The notes below the pieces were generated by a model. It saw only the letters and a program-made list of their open reading frames with translations, had not been told where the DNA came from and ran no database searches. Shown here in pieces: positions 11,069 through 22,480 of a stretch of 64,000 bases of DNA. This DNA comes from Vitellaria paradoxa (lineage: Eukaryota; Streptophyta; Magnoliopsida; Ericales; Sapotaceae): positions 38,677,389 to 38,741,388 of the forward strand of contig CM034240.1 in the NCBI GenBank assembly GCA_019916065.1, written 5' to 3'. The translations under genes and the position numbers were made by a program. Numbering within the stretch: the stretch's first letter is position 1; each line of letters begins with the position of its first letter.

Positions 11069-12085
11069 ATTGACTTAGCCTGATCTCATTGGCCGTCCCT
11101 ATCAACCGAGACTTGGCAAAAAGTTAATTCTTTTTGTCCTACATAATTTTTTAGCAAAAATTATTTTTTTGATATGTAAGTGTCGTAATGTTTAAGTATT
11201 TTTTTGTATTTTTAAAAAATTATAAGAATATTTAAAATAGGAAAATAAGTATACATTTGAATTTTTTCAAATAAGTTGATTTTTTTTTCTTAGGTAAACT
11301 TTTTGTTTTTAATTGTAATTCATTTTTAAAAATTTAAATAAGTTGCAAAAGGTGTCTAACAAAATATCTATATGATAAAATTAAACGCACTCTTGGTTTG
11401 GCCCGACCCAACTGGTCGCTCTTACCAACGGAGACGTGGCAAAAAGTTAAATTCTTTTTGCCCCATATAGGACTCGTTTGGCATAAGAAAAATTTTCAAA
11501 AAAACTCTATAAATCTCAAACAATCCCTCTACCTCTAATTTTTTCGCCATCACTAATTTCAAAAAATTTCAATATTTTGCTAAAAAAACAAAAAAATCTA
11601 AACATAGGTTAATCGAATGTGTAAATTTTTTATACAATCATATTTTTCGTGTCGAAAGCTTTCAAATGAGTACCATTGTCACTATTTTTTTTTGAATTTT
11701 TTTGAATCTGTGGGAATGGATTTGGAAAATCGTTTTCACGGTTTGTGATTTTTCAAAAAAAAAAAAAAAAAAACGGCGCCAAAATTAAACCCAAACCACA
11801 TTTTATCTCAATTTATCTTATTTTTTTTACTCCAAACGAGCCCATAATGTTTTAGCAAATATAATTTTTTTGATATGTACGTGTCCTAATGTTTAAGTAT
11901 TTTCTTTGTATTTTTAAAAAATTATAAAAATATTTAAAATAGGAAAATAAGTATACATTTGAAATTTTCAAATAAGTTGAATTTTTTTTCTTAGGCGAAT
12001 TTTTGTTTTAATTGTAATTTATTTTTAAAAATGCAAATGACTTGCAAAAGGTATCTAACAAAATATCTATATAATAAAATATAAC
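11064..12085. repeat. Tandem direct duplication of a ~324-bp unit, second unit split by a MITE
   Basis: Unit 1 (about 11064-11387) and unit 2 (about 11388-12085) align along their whole length, sharing GTGGCAAAAAGTTAA-like text, TTTTTGATATGTA, AATAAGTATACATTTGAA and AAAATATCTATAT. Unit 2 is longer only because a 374-bp MITE (11470-11843) sits inside it. The uninterrupted unit therefore shows the empty site. Confidence 0.8.
11470..11843. mobile_element. Tourist-like MITE, 374 bp, with visible empty site
   Basis: Terminal inverted repeats are GGACTCGTTTGG and CCAAACGAGCCC. ATA flanks both ends (11467-11469, 11844-11846). The neighbouring undisturbed copy of the host sequence (about 11144-11160) lacks the element. 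A 3-bp target duplication and GTTTGG termini fit PIF/Harbinger (Tourist) MITEs. Confidence 0.75.
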
Positions 12086-12589
12086 CCGTCGATGTGATAG
12101 TTGTGTACATGACAGTAAAAAGAGGAGACAGAGCTGTGAGAGGGAGAGAGAGAGAGGCGGAGGGTTGGGTTTAAAATTTAAATTTGGATCCACGGGAAAC
12201 TATACTTTACACACGGATGTGAATTAAAAAAAATCATGTAAATTAAAAAATAAATTAAAAATCATGCATATACATAAATCATCTAAATTAAAAATCATGT
12301 GTATAAATCATGTATGTATATACACACACTTTAATAAAAGATTATGTAAATTAACAAAAAAATCCAAAATAACGCAACTTATTTTTGAATTGTGAAACCG
12401 GGCCCACTTTTTAAGAGGTGGGTGAATCATATTCGCGGGTTAAAAGCATTTATCAATATATTTTTTTTAATTTATGTATTTATTCAATAAAAATATGTTA
12501 TGTGATAATTTTTACATTTTATAAAAATATGAAATATTATTATGTAATATATATTTATTAATTCTTTATTAGCGTCCAAGACATTCTTA

Positions 12590-12739
12590 GACACCGTTTG
12601 GCATCTAAAAAAAAAATTCTAAAAACTTTTAAAAATTTTTATCACATCAACTTTTTTATTTCACTGCACGTATTACAAACTTAAAACTTTTCTCATTTTA
12701 TCTCATTTTTCTCACTTTTTTATCACTCTAAACACACAC
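12590..12739. mobile_element. Tourist-like MITE, 150 bp, TTA target duplication
   Basis: The left end is GACACCGTTTGG and the right end CTAAACACACAC, with TATTTCACTGCACGTATTAC inside. TTA flanks both sides (12587-12589 and 12740-12742), the classic Tourist target. Confidence 0.75.
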
Positions 12740-13370
12740 TTAATAAGACTCTTTAATTTATTCAATAAAATGAAAAAAAATAAATTTTACATATTTATAA
12801 ATAACATTATTAAACTTGAACTTAAAATATCAGTATTACACATGGGTTAGTTATGTAACATTAAAATTATGACCGCGAAATGAGATTGAAGTAATTTAAA
12901 ATAAAAATAATTTTGAAAAAGATTTGAATCTCTATTTAAAATTTATAAATTTATTTCATTTTAATTAGAAAAACAACTTATAATTCTAATTAGAGAAAAG
13001 GCATGAAATAGTTTATTGTGAATCACCTAATTATGAAAAACAACTTATTATTATAATTATAGAAAAGGCATTGAGGGTAGCCTCATCTTCTATTGCTAGC
13101 TAACTATCCATTTTATGTTGCTTTTTTTAAATGATTATATTTATTTTTTTATATTTTTAATTTATTTTAAATTATAAAAGATAAAATTGTTTAATTAATA
13201 AAAAAAATTAGTTACTAAAAATTAATTTTTTTCTTTTTCAAACATAAAAAATTAATTTCTCTTAATAAATAATCCCCCCCGGGGGCCGCACAGCCTAAAA
13301 TCTTTAACCCAAAATATTGTTTAGAAAAGAAAAAAAAATTTTAATTAAAAAAAAAAAAAAAAAACTCGAC

Positions 13371-13409
13371 ATTGACAGGCACCATAGTCATTGACAGGCA
13401 CCATACTGT
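13371..13409. repeat. Short tandem duplication, ~20-bp unit
   Basis: ATTGACAGGCACCATA is repeated head to tail about 450 bp upstream of the SIS3 copy A start codon. Confidence 0.7.
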
Positions 13410-13864
13410 CAACACGTGAAGACGAGCAGAAGTGTCGAGCAGCAGGGTCACGAACGGCAATATTGAAGACGAAGACTAGGAGATGACTCTGCCTTCGTCA
13501 ACCGTAGTCTCTTATGCAGAAATAGAATGTTAAAATCGAGAGATTTTAAGTTCCGTTGGAGGTCAAGTTTAGTACTTCACCATTAGTCCTTGTGTTCTTG
13601 ACTGGTGTCGTTGGACTTGGGATCGATTCTCATCTCTGCTATCTTGGTCGTATTAGCAATCGCTTGCGCGTTTTAGGGTTCCGGCGGCCCTCGTTTGTTG
13701 ACGATCAAAGCCCGGCCCAATCTGGGCGTGATATATGGTCCGTTCAATCTAATGTGACCTGTGAGGTGAGGGTGAAACGAATTGATCCCTCATTTTCCTT
13801 TAAAGTTGAAATGAAGGTTCACTCTTGAGAGTGGCAAATTGTCTTTTCGTTTAACTTCGTTTCA

Positions 13865-16800
13865 ATGGCGATTCGAGGCGTGAATTTTAAGTGGTGAGTT
13901 TAAAGTCTGAACCCTCCCTTTTCCCGAAACGAATCTTTTATTGTAGACAAATTTAAGTTGTAATTTGCGTTTTCAATTAAATGAGTTTTGAGCTTAATTA
14001 TCGCAGGTACGATGGGTTTTTCCTGTTTATGCTAGCAACAAGTTTGTATCCTCTGAATGGTGATGTAATTTTTTTTTTTTGGGGAAATTAAGTTTGATGA
14101 TGCTAATTTATGGACAACAATGGTGTAGATTATTTTTTTGAAGTGGTATGATTTGATTTCCTAAATTAGTTCTTTGAAAGCCTTTTTTTGGTTGATTCTT
14201 TAACGATTTTGTCTGTTAGAATCATCGTTGCAAACAATTGGAAGCGATATCGTGTTTGTACATACCCTTTGCACATATGGACTGTGGTGGGAATCATCAA
14301 TCTTTTGTGGGATATAGTTGAATTTATTTTGGGCTTATTTCTGGATAAAATTTGTGAATTCTAGGTCTAATTATTATCTTCCTTTTTTGTTCTTTTTGTT
14401 AGGTTGACTACACTACTGTGTTTGTTTTTCGGATCTTGATGTTTGTAGATAATGGCCTGGCTGCTGGAATGGGACTGTAAGGCCCTCAATCTTGAGTGTG
14501 AAGTTTTCATTTTCTTTGTGATGTGGGTGTCAGTGGTTATAAGTTTTTGTTGTTACCTTATCTAGTTTGTAAACAAATCGTAAAATGTTAAAAAAAAAAT
14601 TATGTTTTCATGTTCCTTTTTTTTTTCATAAACATCTTGTCAATTTTAATCCCTAAACATAATGTTTTGTCAATTTTTGTTGCATCCTGTTAAATTCAAA
14701 TATTTTATTATATTAATTTTTAATAATATAAATTTAATTTTTAAATTCAATTTTTAATAGTAATTAAAAATGATTTTAATAGTAATAATTTTTAAATTCA
14801 ATTTTTGTTGCATCCTGTCAATTTTTGTTGATCTATGTAGCCGATCCCACCTAATGGGATAAGGCTTATGTTGTTGTTGTTGTAGTATTAATTTTTAATA
14901 AATAATATATTATTACAATGATTTATTTTATTGAAACTAAAGTTAATTACTATTAAAATAATAGTTTATGATTAAAATAATTTATTTTATTAAATTATAA
15001 TTATTTTTAAATAAACGCTTACTACATGTTAAAATGATTTATTTTATTGAAACTAAAATTAGATACTATTAAAATAATAATTTATGATTAAAATTATTTA
15101 TTCAATTAAATTTAAATTATTTTTTAGTAACTAATAATACATATTTAAATGATTTATTTTATTGAAATATTTTATTAAATTAAATTATGTTATTTTAAAT
15201 AATAATTTATTATTAATATACTTTATTAAAATTAATTAACAAAAGTAAATATTTTATAAAATCAAATTAATATTTTGTTAGGATAAAGTTAATTAACGTA
15301 AATTACCGAACGTGTTTTTTTGTTTTTATTTTGGGGGAAAAAATGACAATTGAAAACAAAAAGCAGAAAACGAAAGCTATTAAACATAAATAGAAAAACA
15401 GAAATGTTGCCAAACGGGCCCTTAGCTTCTGAATGGTAGAATTTGCTACGTTGTTATTGCGCAAGGCCATTGCTGTATCACTCAAATGCGAGTAGTTGGG
15501 GTGAAATTTTAGTAATTGTGACGGCCTTCTACCTATTTTTCCAAATTTTTGTCGTATTCTTTGCCTATTTTTATTTTTGAGATGTTATTCTAAAGCCAAT
15601 GCGGAGGTGTTTCAAAGTGTTCCTTTACCTAGTTTCTGAAGGCATCTTATTTATGCCAATATTGCACACAATCATTTCTCACATGCTAATTTAAATCGGT
15701 TTCAGGGATTTTGGGTGGCAAGAGAGATCTGCACGTTTTTGTGGAAGAGTAGTCATTCTTTCCATTCTTTCTCTGCTACTCTATCCATTTCTGTGGGCTT
15801 GGACTATTATTGGTACCCTGTGGTTCACTAGTGCAAGAGAGTGTGTAAGTTTTGCATTTATTTTCTACTCATTTATAGGAAATTTTACACTTAAGACAAG
15901 GTAATGTTTATAAATCTTGCAGTTGCCTAGAGAAAGTCAAGAATGGAGTTCCAGTTTCCTTATTTGGTTGCTCTTCAGTCACTGGGGTTTCCTTATTTGG
16001 TTGCTTTTCAGCTACTGTGGACTCTTTTGCATTGCTCGCACATCTATGGGGAAGGTTGGTCATACTTCCTGTTTTTCAATTCTTTATCTTTGTTAATGAC
16101 TCTGTGGTACGTATTCTTGCAAATACATAGGTGGAAAGCTCTTTTCAAGGTTTTATTCCTAAATTTTTTCATGTTTGGTTTTTGGCTTGTACTCTCAATA
16201 GTCACTGCGAAATTCGTACGGTATTTGTCTTTATCATTCCCAGTTCATGTACTCTCTAGGTTTTCGTTTTTGGAACTCTCTTTTGCAGTGGCTAACACGA
16301 AGACAAGAACACTTACGACGGGCTCAACAGGGAATTCCCATTTCAGAATATCGGGTAAATTCTAGTGGCATCATTTTTCAAAGTTCTACTATCGACCATG
16401 CATGAATTATTTATTGAAAGGTCTTACAGATTCTAAAGGACGCTTAACTTATAAATATAGCCTGCCATGTAAAACTAGTTACTTCAACCATTGAATATAA
16501 TTTCAATCAGCAAGAAAATTGGGAATATAAAATATGTGATGTGCACGTGAGATGGACATGTGTGTTACTGTGTTGTTGCGCAGGTTCATATAGATAGCTG
16601 CACTGAATTGCCTTGCACTTTCATTCTCTCCCGTTTAGGTTGTGGCCACATGAGGGACCAATCATCTTCTCTCTTTGACTGTTGTTGGACTCTAGTTGAT
16701 TTCATGATTGGTCCTAAATTTTGTTAAACACATGCATCGATGATGACCTCAAGTGACAAGTACCTTCTTGTTCTTCTTCTACTCCTTTTTTTTTTTTTGG

Positions 16801-19800
16801 CATTCCATGATCCTTTCCTGTTCGATAAACAATTGGATTTTTAGGGCTTTGAAATGATGATTTCACAATTATGATAGTTAAAAGAATGCTACAAATAATT
16901 CATAAACATGCCTGGAAGTTATTTTTGCTGCTTCATGAATATGACAAGATTATTTTTTAACCCAACATCCAACCTAATGTGTTGGAAATCCGTATTCTTA
17001 ATTTTACGTGTTGAGATTCTCTTATCTCACGTTGTGATACAAATCCTAATATTACTTTATTTTATTAAGATTTTATTTTATTTTAGGGAAGATTTTGTTT
17101 GGATTTATTTTAAGAAGGGTTTGTTAGAATTTATAGAATACTTATATTTGATTTGATTTGATCCTTAGTTAGCTTAAGAATTTACTAGCCTATTTAAAGG
17201 CTTAAGATTATCAGGGTTGGTAGACTTGATTTTTGGAGATTAATGATAATGGCATGTTTGCCTATTTTCTTCTTCCCTTTCTAACTTCTTCTTACTCGCT
17301 TCTTTTCTTCCTTGGCTTCTCTTTCTTTCTCTTTTTGTGCTTTCAATTTCTTGTCTCGCATCAAAATGGTATTAGAGCTGAATTCCTATTCAGAAATCCT
17401 AACCCTAAAACCTCAGTTTATTTTTCATTTAGTGAAATGATATTGCGTTACCTTATCATCACCCATTTCACTAAGCACAGTTGCCGACGATCACCATCAA
17501 CTGAACCCTTCAACGAACCCAAACAAGCACACAGATCGACCAATAACTCTCGACACCACGATCACCTCGTGAAACGACTACCCAGGTTAGTTGTCGAAGT
17601 CCCAAAACCATATATAAGCCGAGCACACTCTGTCGATCGACGTCACCTCACCAAATGACTTCCCTGATCTAATCATCAGAGCTTCACAACACTACTATCC
17701 AAGATTTTCGTGACCAGACCACCGACGCCTTCATCATACCCACGACTTACGACGACTACACACCTCACCTTCATTAGTCACTCGTTGATCATACATAGTC
17801 ATCGACAAACCAATAGAGATCACTCGTGGTTGGGATTCTCTGTCACCACCAATAGCCTTGCCTCCCTTGGACAACCCTCTCAGTACCTTTTTTGGCGACA
17901 TTGGGTCTTTGACAACACTCTGGCAAAGTAAAAAAGAATCTAGTTTTGTTTTTGGGGGAAAAAAATTAGTTCAGCAAACCAAAAAAAAAAAAAAAAGGTT
18001 TTAAGCCATAAATCATTTTCAGCTTGATGCATTTGATTATGACACGCTTGATTGGAATATCTCATTTAGTTCCTATAACCGATGCTATTGCAACAATAGG
18101 AATGATAGAATGTATAATAGGAATGAGTATGGGTATATGATTGATTTGTTGGACGAATGGAATTGCCTCACATAGGCAAACCATACTGTGAATGAGTATA
18201 TCGATCAATTTGATGATTTTAGAATGAGATGCCATATGGTTGAAGATGAACTCATTAATTTGAGCTGGTTTAGACAATGCCTGAATGAATATCTTAGCAG
18301 AGAATCTTACTTTAAGGGTATCACCACTCTTGATAGTGTTTACGCTTTTGTTCAAGAATGAGTTGCTCATGAGGAACCTTACGGGATTCAGCAAATGTGA
18401 CCATTATTCTTTAAACTGCTATGCATCAGACCAAGTGCCCTCATCAAATCAGAAATTAGGTTTTTATCCTCCACTTTCTAGTGCGCCATTAGTTCGTGAC
18501 CAAATCAAGGGAACCATGATTGAGGTAGTGCACAATAGTGATTTTGCTATTGAGAGACATGCACCAGAGTTTGAGGAGGACCATTTAGAAGTGTTGGTTT
18601 ATGAACCTAATATTAAGGAGTTTGAAGATGAATTTGGTAATTTGATTGATGAACCTTGCATTGTTGCATCATTTAATGAAGGACATCTTGAAGAGTAAAC
18701 TTCTAAGCCTATCTCTAAAAAGCTTACTTCTTTGGATGATATTAAGTCAAACGTCGTGAGACCACCCAAGGATTCTATTAAGGTTATTGATATTCTTGAG
18801 ATTGATTGTCAGATCGTTAAAGATATCGGTGGTAGCTTCACTGTCATCCCTGCTTGTGTTGTGCTATCTCCTCAGTTGAAATATGTGATTCATCCTTGTA
18901 ATGTCTTTTGGGATTTTGTTCTCCCCATTGAAGTGTCACTTCAACAGTTCAATTCAATTTTGTTGACATTCTTTCAGACTTGACAAGATCTCTCACCAGG
19001 ATTTAGATTTTTTCATCTTGGAGAAATTAATGGGAACACTAAGTTCCTATCTCCCTTGCTCAAATGCACGACTTCTGGGAGCAGCTCAAATGTCAACTTT
19101 GTTCGTGGCTTGGAAATTGAAAGCAGAGCTCATGGTTTCAACTTGTCGGAATCGAGTTTTTCTCAGCCGGGGAGAATGATGCAAATCCAAATATTAATTT
19201 TTTTTATTAAGATTATGATCCTTTTTGTTTACAATTACAAATGGTATAAACTAATCGAGATGCTTACTCACTGCTTCCCCTAATATCCTCCCTTTACCAC
19301 ATGATCGGGGTTTACAGGAGATCCCAAAGGCTCGCTTGGAGCATGGTTCAAAGTCGCGGTTGTGGTTATCGTATTGGCTTGAGAATTTTAGATGCGGTCA
19401 CGGTGTCGTGTCGCGATATCGGATGATATGTAATATTTTATTTTTATAATTTAAAAAATCAAAAAAATATAGAAAAATTCTAAATAATAAAATAGAGATA
19501 TTACATGACAAAAAAATAGTAACTCTTTTATTAAACATTAGATAACTACATATAACATGCGAATGAGCTAACTTTTTTCTTTCCTCTTTTACACAAATCA
19601 CCGAGAAATTATTTATCTCATTGATTTCTTGCTGCGACAGTTAGTTGTCTTGGTGTATCGCTGAGATATCAGCTTGTTTTGGCTATGACAAAGCGAGATG
19701 ACTATTCTTGACACATTTCTTTGACGCGGGCTAAGATCTTGTCGCGCTATCCATTGATTCCGATGCGTCTCGGACGATATCTCGGCGTCTCAGATGATAC

Positions 19801-22309
19801 TTTGAACTATGGCTCGGAGAGGCTGCTATAGGACTGGTTGAGAAAGAAGATGCCAACTGATATATAGAACAGAAGGGATATCTCTCTTAACAAAGAGCAA
19901 GGGATCAATAAATAGAAGACAAGGCATCTATTGAAAGGAAGGCAATGGCACATATCTTTTCTTCACCGGATCGAGACTAGCTTATCTACTCCCGCTCCTG
20001 CTGGATCCAAGAGGACCAATGCCCGATTCCCCGACCCATTACTCATTCCTTCCCAACTCGATAGGGATTGTAATCTCACCGAGTTAGTTTCAATTATTAT
20101 TGAAGGAGATATAAAGCAAGCTGCTAAAGATGAACTTCACTGTCTTCTCGAAAGCAAAAGGTAGTTCACCTAGGGGAGGAATTCGACTAAGCTTAGCCTT
20201 GACCTTGGCACCTTACCTTCTAATCTACCTGCACCAATGACTTTCTCATCTGTAGAGCCAAACTCATTAATGGATTTCCCTTTCCCCTCTAAAGTGGACT
20301 TGGGCTTACATTCTGGAAAGCGGGCACCGCTGCAATAGAAGAAAAGAAGGATAAACCAAATCCCGACCGACCAGTGTTTTTATTTTAGGGAAGATTTTGT
20401 TTGGATTTATTTTAAGGAGGATTTGTTAGAGATTTTATAGAATATTTATCTTTGATTTGGTTTGATTTTATTTTATTTTAGGTTAGATTTTGTTTGGATT
20501 TATTTTAAGTAGGATTTGTTAGAGATTTTATAGAATATGTATCTTTGATTTGATTTGATTTGATCCTTAGTTAGCTTAAGGATTTACTAGCCTATTTAAA
20601 GGCTTAAGATTATTAGGATTGGTAGACTTGATTTCGTGGGGCTGTTCCCTACTTTTATCGGAGGACTTGCCCCTAAACAGATCTAATTGGCGTCGACAAA
20701 TCCATATAGCCAACCCCACCTAGTGGGAAAAGGCTTGGTTTGGTTTGGTTTGGATGATAATGGCGTGTTTGCCTAATTTCTTCTTGCCTTTTTAACTTCT
20801 TGTTTGCTTCTCTTCTTCTCTTGGCTTCTCTTACTTTCTCTTTCTCTGCTATCGATTTCTTGTCCCACATCATGTTGTGCAATATCTATTGAGATTTTTG
20901 ATCTAGCATGTCAGGGGCAGTTCAAACTAGTTCCATTATCTACTTCTATGCAGGTTCTGGCCATTGTGAGTTCTTTAAAATATATATATATTCCTGCTTA
21001 TAAATGATTGTTCAAGTAGTTAGAGCAAATTTTGTTTATCCAATCATAAGCTGTTTAGATTTTTCCTTCTTCTAGGTGCTGGTTGACCTGATTCGTGCAC
21101 CAGATTGGGCATTTGAAGCTGCTGGCCAAGAGATGAGAGGCAGGGGTCAAGAGGCTGCATACCATCCTGGACTATACTTGACTCCAGCACAGGTATCAAT
21201 TAAATGATTACTATGGCTGGAAGTGGTACCCAGCTAGTACATTCCAAAAGTGATCATTGTAACACGTTGGAGGCAGCATCTAAGTTATTTGCGTGTGCCT
21301 TATTACTAGTTGGAATATCTGTGCCTCAAGGTGGAGCACAGTGCTCTGTCTATTACAATTTGAAGTGTTTTGGTTGCTATTCTCCATCCAGTACCCTGCT
21401 CGTCACAGATTCCAATGTTATAATCTATTTTTAATTTTTCAATCATCACTATGAGATTTTGGTTGTTTATCTGCAGAGAGAAGCAGTGCACGCGCTCATT
21501 CCGGAACTTCCTAAGTTCATGTTGAAGGCTGTTCCTACTAATTGCAGTGAATGTCCCATCTGTCTGGAAGAGTTCCTCGTGGGAAATGAGGTATATATTA
21601 GTGTAACATATAATCATGGAAAAAACTAAGTTCTGCAAGTGACAAATTCCGTATCACAATTATTTAGTGTATGTTTACATCTTTGCCATTTTCCCTAAAT
21701 GAGCATGCATAAGATTTGAAGATCGAATATTTGTATTTTTGGATTTTTAATAGGATCTATAGTGCTGAATACCATCCTTAGTGCTTCTCTTCTCTTATGG
21801 ATTTGATTGTTGAGATTTTTGAAGCTAAAATGCAAGGTGGTTGAGAGTGTTGCAGAGCATCCTCTCATTAACAACTTGTCATAGTTCCATTCAGCTTACT
21901 TGAACTAAGTTTCTTATTAAATGCTATGCAGGTTCGTGGCCTGCCTTGTGCTCACAATTTTCATGTGGAGTGCATTGATGAGTGGCTTCATCTGAGTGTG
22001 AAGTGCCCTCAGTGCCGAGCATCGGTCTTTCCAAACCTTGACTTAAGTGTGGTATCGAACATTCGGCCTGCTCGTGTTCGGTCATCTTCCAGCGTTGTGA
22101 CAACCACTGCATTCATGAGAACCCAACCTCCTAGCCCTCTTAGCCCACGTTCTTTCTTGAGATCGCAAGGTTTGCTCCCCCCAGTTTATGCAGAAAGAGC
22201 AAGGCCAGTAGTCAGTGATGCAGATATTGCTTTGGAAACTGCTGAGAGTGGAGGCCTGCCAGTGGCAATTCAGGGCTCCTCAAACACGGAGGAGGGAACA
22301 ATCTCCTGA
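13865..22309 (+). CDS. SIS3: RING-H2 membrane E3 ubiquitin ligase, SIS3-like, copy A (diverged)
   Basis: Ten coding exons: 13865-13893, 14007-14045, 14220-14286, 14403-14476, 15706-15844, 15923-16054, 16289-16354, 21076-21192, 21477-21590, 21932-22309. All introns are GT-AG and the joined frame is open for 384 aa. SIS3 (SUGAR-INSENSITIVE 3) is an Arabidopsis RING E3 ligase promoting the sugar response of seedlings. The start MAIRGVNFKWYDGFFLFM and the C-terminal RING match that family. Four hydrophobic segments lie in residues about 14-140. The RING-H2 finger is complete: Cys247, Cys250, Cys265, His267, His270, Cys273, Cys284, Cys287. Oddities: exon 6 has an in-frame partial duplication (FLIWLLFSHWG then FLIWLLFSYCG), exon 8 lacks one Ala codon, and normally conserved residues are changed (ANNWKRY, HIWTV, DFGWQERS, ALIPELPKFM). 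Intron 7 is 4.7 kb and full of insertions. It may be a functional but fast-evolving paralogue, or one losing function. Confidence 0.85.
14650..15260. repeat. AT-rich repeat with ~115-bp internal period
   Basis: The phrase ATGATTTATTTTATTGAAA begins at about 14919, 15035 and 15149, giving periods of 116 and 114 bp, with similar intervening text (AAAATAATTTATGATTAAAA). Related blocks occur at 42290-43030 (reverse) and 45150-45720. The block lies in SIS3-A intron 4 and carries no coding sequence. Confidence 0.6.
14829..14884 (+). mobile_element. Au-like SINE 3' fragment in SIS3-A intron 4
   Basis: ATGTAGCCGATCCCACCTAA, then TGGGATAAGGCTTATG and a (TTG)n tail, matches the conserved 3' end I know from plant Au SINEs (CCGACCCCA-TTAGTGGGATAAGGCTT-TTGTTG). 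The tRNA-derived 5' part is not seen, so this is a truncated copy. Confidence 0.65.
17035..17363 (+). repeat. 5' LTR of the gypsy-like element
   Basis: Begins TGATACAAATCC and ends CTCGCATCA. It contains TTTTGTTTGGATTTATTTTA and CCTTAGTTAGCTTAAG, both shared with the 3' LTR. Confidence 0.8.
18191..18358 (+). pseudogene. Gypsy-type gag remnant
   Basis: A 56-codon open stretch reads NEYIDQFDDFRMRCHMVEDE, LINLSWFRQCLNEYLSRES, and YFKGITTLDSVYAFVQE, then stops. Spacing and residues fit the retrotransposon gag domain of Ty3/gypsy elements. The frame upstream is broken. It belongs to the LTR element that spans it. Confidence 0.65.
19218..20373. other. Foreign insertion within the 3' LTR, higher GC, possibly organellar
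   Basis: This tract interrupts the 3' LTR between TTTATTAAGATT and TTTTTATTTTAGGG. Outside the internal TIR element its base composition is richer in G and C than the surroundings, with phrases such as CTACTCCCGCTCCTGCTGGA and GAAAGCGGGCACCGCTGC. Their style recalls plant mitochondrial intergenic DNA. An open stretch at 19931-20164 (77 codons) has no similarity I can name. A nuclear copy of mitochondrial DNA is an inference from composition only. Confidence 0.35.
19341..19812. mobile_element. Short TIR element nested in the 3' LTR insertion
   Basis: ATGGTTCAAAGT at the left is mirrored by ACTTTGAACTAT at the right. GTGTCGTGTCGCGATATCGG at the left and GACGATATCTCGGCGTCTCA at the right are also partly complementary. 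The length is about 470 bp. GGCTCG occurs close to both ends, but a clean target duplication could not be defined. Confidence 0.45.
20635..20753 (+). mobile_element. Au-like SINE, 5'-truncated, in the 3' LTR
   Basis: ATATAGCCAACCCCACCTAG, TGGGAAAAGGCTTGG and a (TTTGG)n tail match the Au SINE 3' end. The corresponding place in the 5' LTR (about 17233) lacks it, giving an empty-site comparison. The 5' part carries GAGGACTTGCCCC and CGTCGACAAATCCATATAG. Confidence 0.65.
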
Positions 22310-22480
22310 ACTAGTGCTTGTTGTATGGTCAAGCCCATCTTAGCAGTAGACCTGGTGAGTACAATTAACTGCAGCTGTTCCATGTTCGACCGCATTACTC
22401 ACCAGCTCGAATAAATCGTCACTTCAACACTCAGTTATGAGGCGAAGGATCAATTGTATAAAATGTGCAAGACAGAATCT
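22310..22480 (+). other. Probable SIS3-A 3' UTR
   Basis: Sequence after the copy A stop codon (TGA at 22307-22309). No polyadenylation site can be fixed. The start CTAGTGCTTGTTGTATGGTC, with CAAGCCCATCTTAGCA after it, is loosely similar to the copy B tail (CAAGCTCATCTCAACA). Confidence 0.4.

Larger units (their letters stand above)
17035..20872 (+). mobile_element. Non-autonomous Ty3/gypsy-like LTR retrotransposon in SIS3-A intron 7
   Basis: The 5' LTR is 17035-17363 (TGATACAAATCC ... CGCATCA). A primer-binding site TGGTATTAGAGC follows at 17367-17378. The 3' LTR begins at 19177 (TGATGCAAATCC) after a purine tract GGGGAGAA and ends CACATCA at 20872. Flanking CGTTG (17030-17034) and TGTTG (20873-20877) form a 5-bp target duplication with one change. 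The interior has a gag fragment at 18191-18358 (NEYIDQFDDFRMRCHMVEDE, then WFRQCLNEYLSRESYFKG, TTLDSVYAFVQE), which resembles gypsy-type retrotransposon gag. No pol domain was seen in 18360-19170, where open stretches of unknown nature remain. The 3' LTR is itself split by a ~1.15-kb insertion and a SINE. Confidence 0.8.
19177..20872 (+). repeat. 3' LTR of the gypsy-like element, interrupted
   Basis: LTR sequence is present at 19177-19217 and resumes at about 20374 (TTTTTATTTTAGGGAAGATT), ending at 20872. About 1.15 kb of foreign sequence fills the gap. An internal duplication of the GATTTTGTTTGGATTTATTT segment (20394 and 20484) and a SINE at about 20635-20753 lengthen it further. Confidence 0.7.

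Noticed and set aside
13556..13828. 90-codon open frame just upstream of SIS3 copy A
   Set aside because: It lies in the likely 5' leader/promoter, has no recognisable similarity, and the corresponding place upstream of copy B has no such frame. Possibly a chance or upstream ORF; not called as a gene.
18285..18698. 137-codon frame in SIS3-A intron 7
   Set aside because: Its first part overlaps the gag remnant in another frame; the rest belongs to the interior of the gypsy-like element. Not a host gene.
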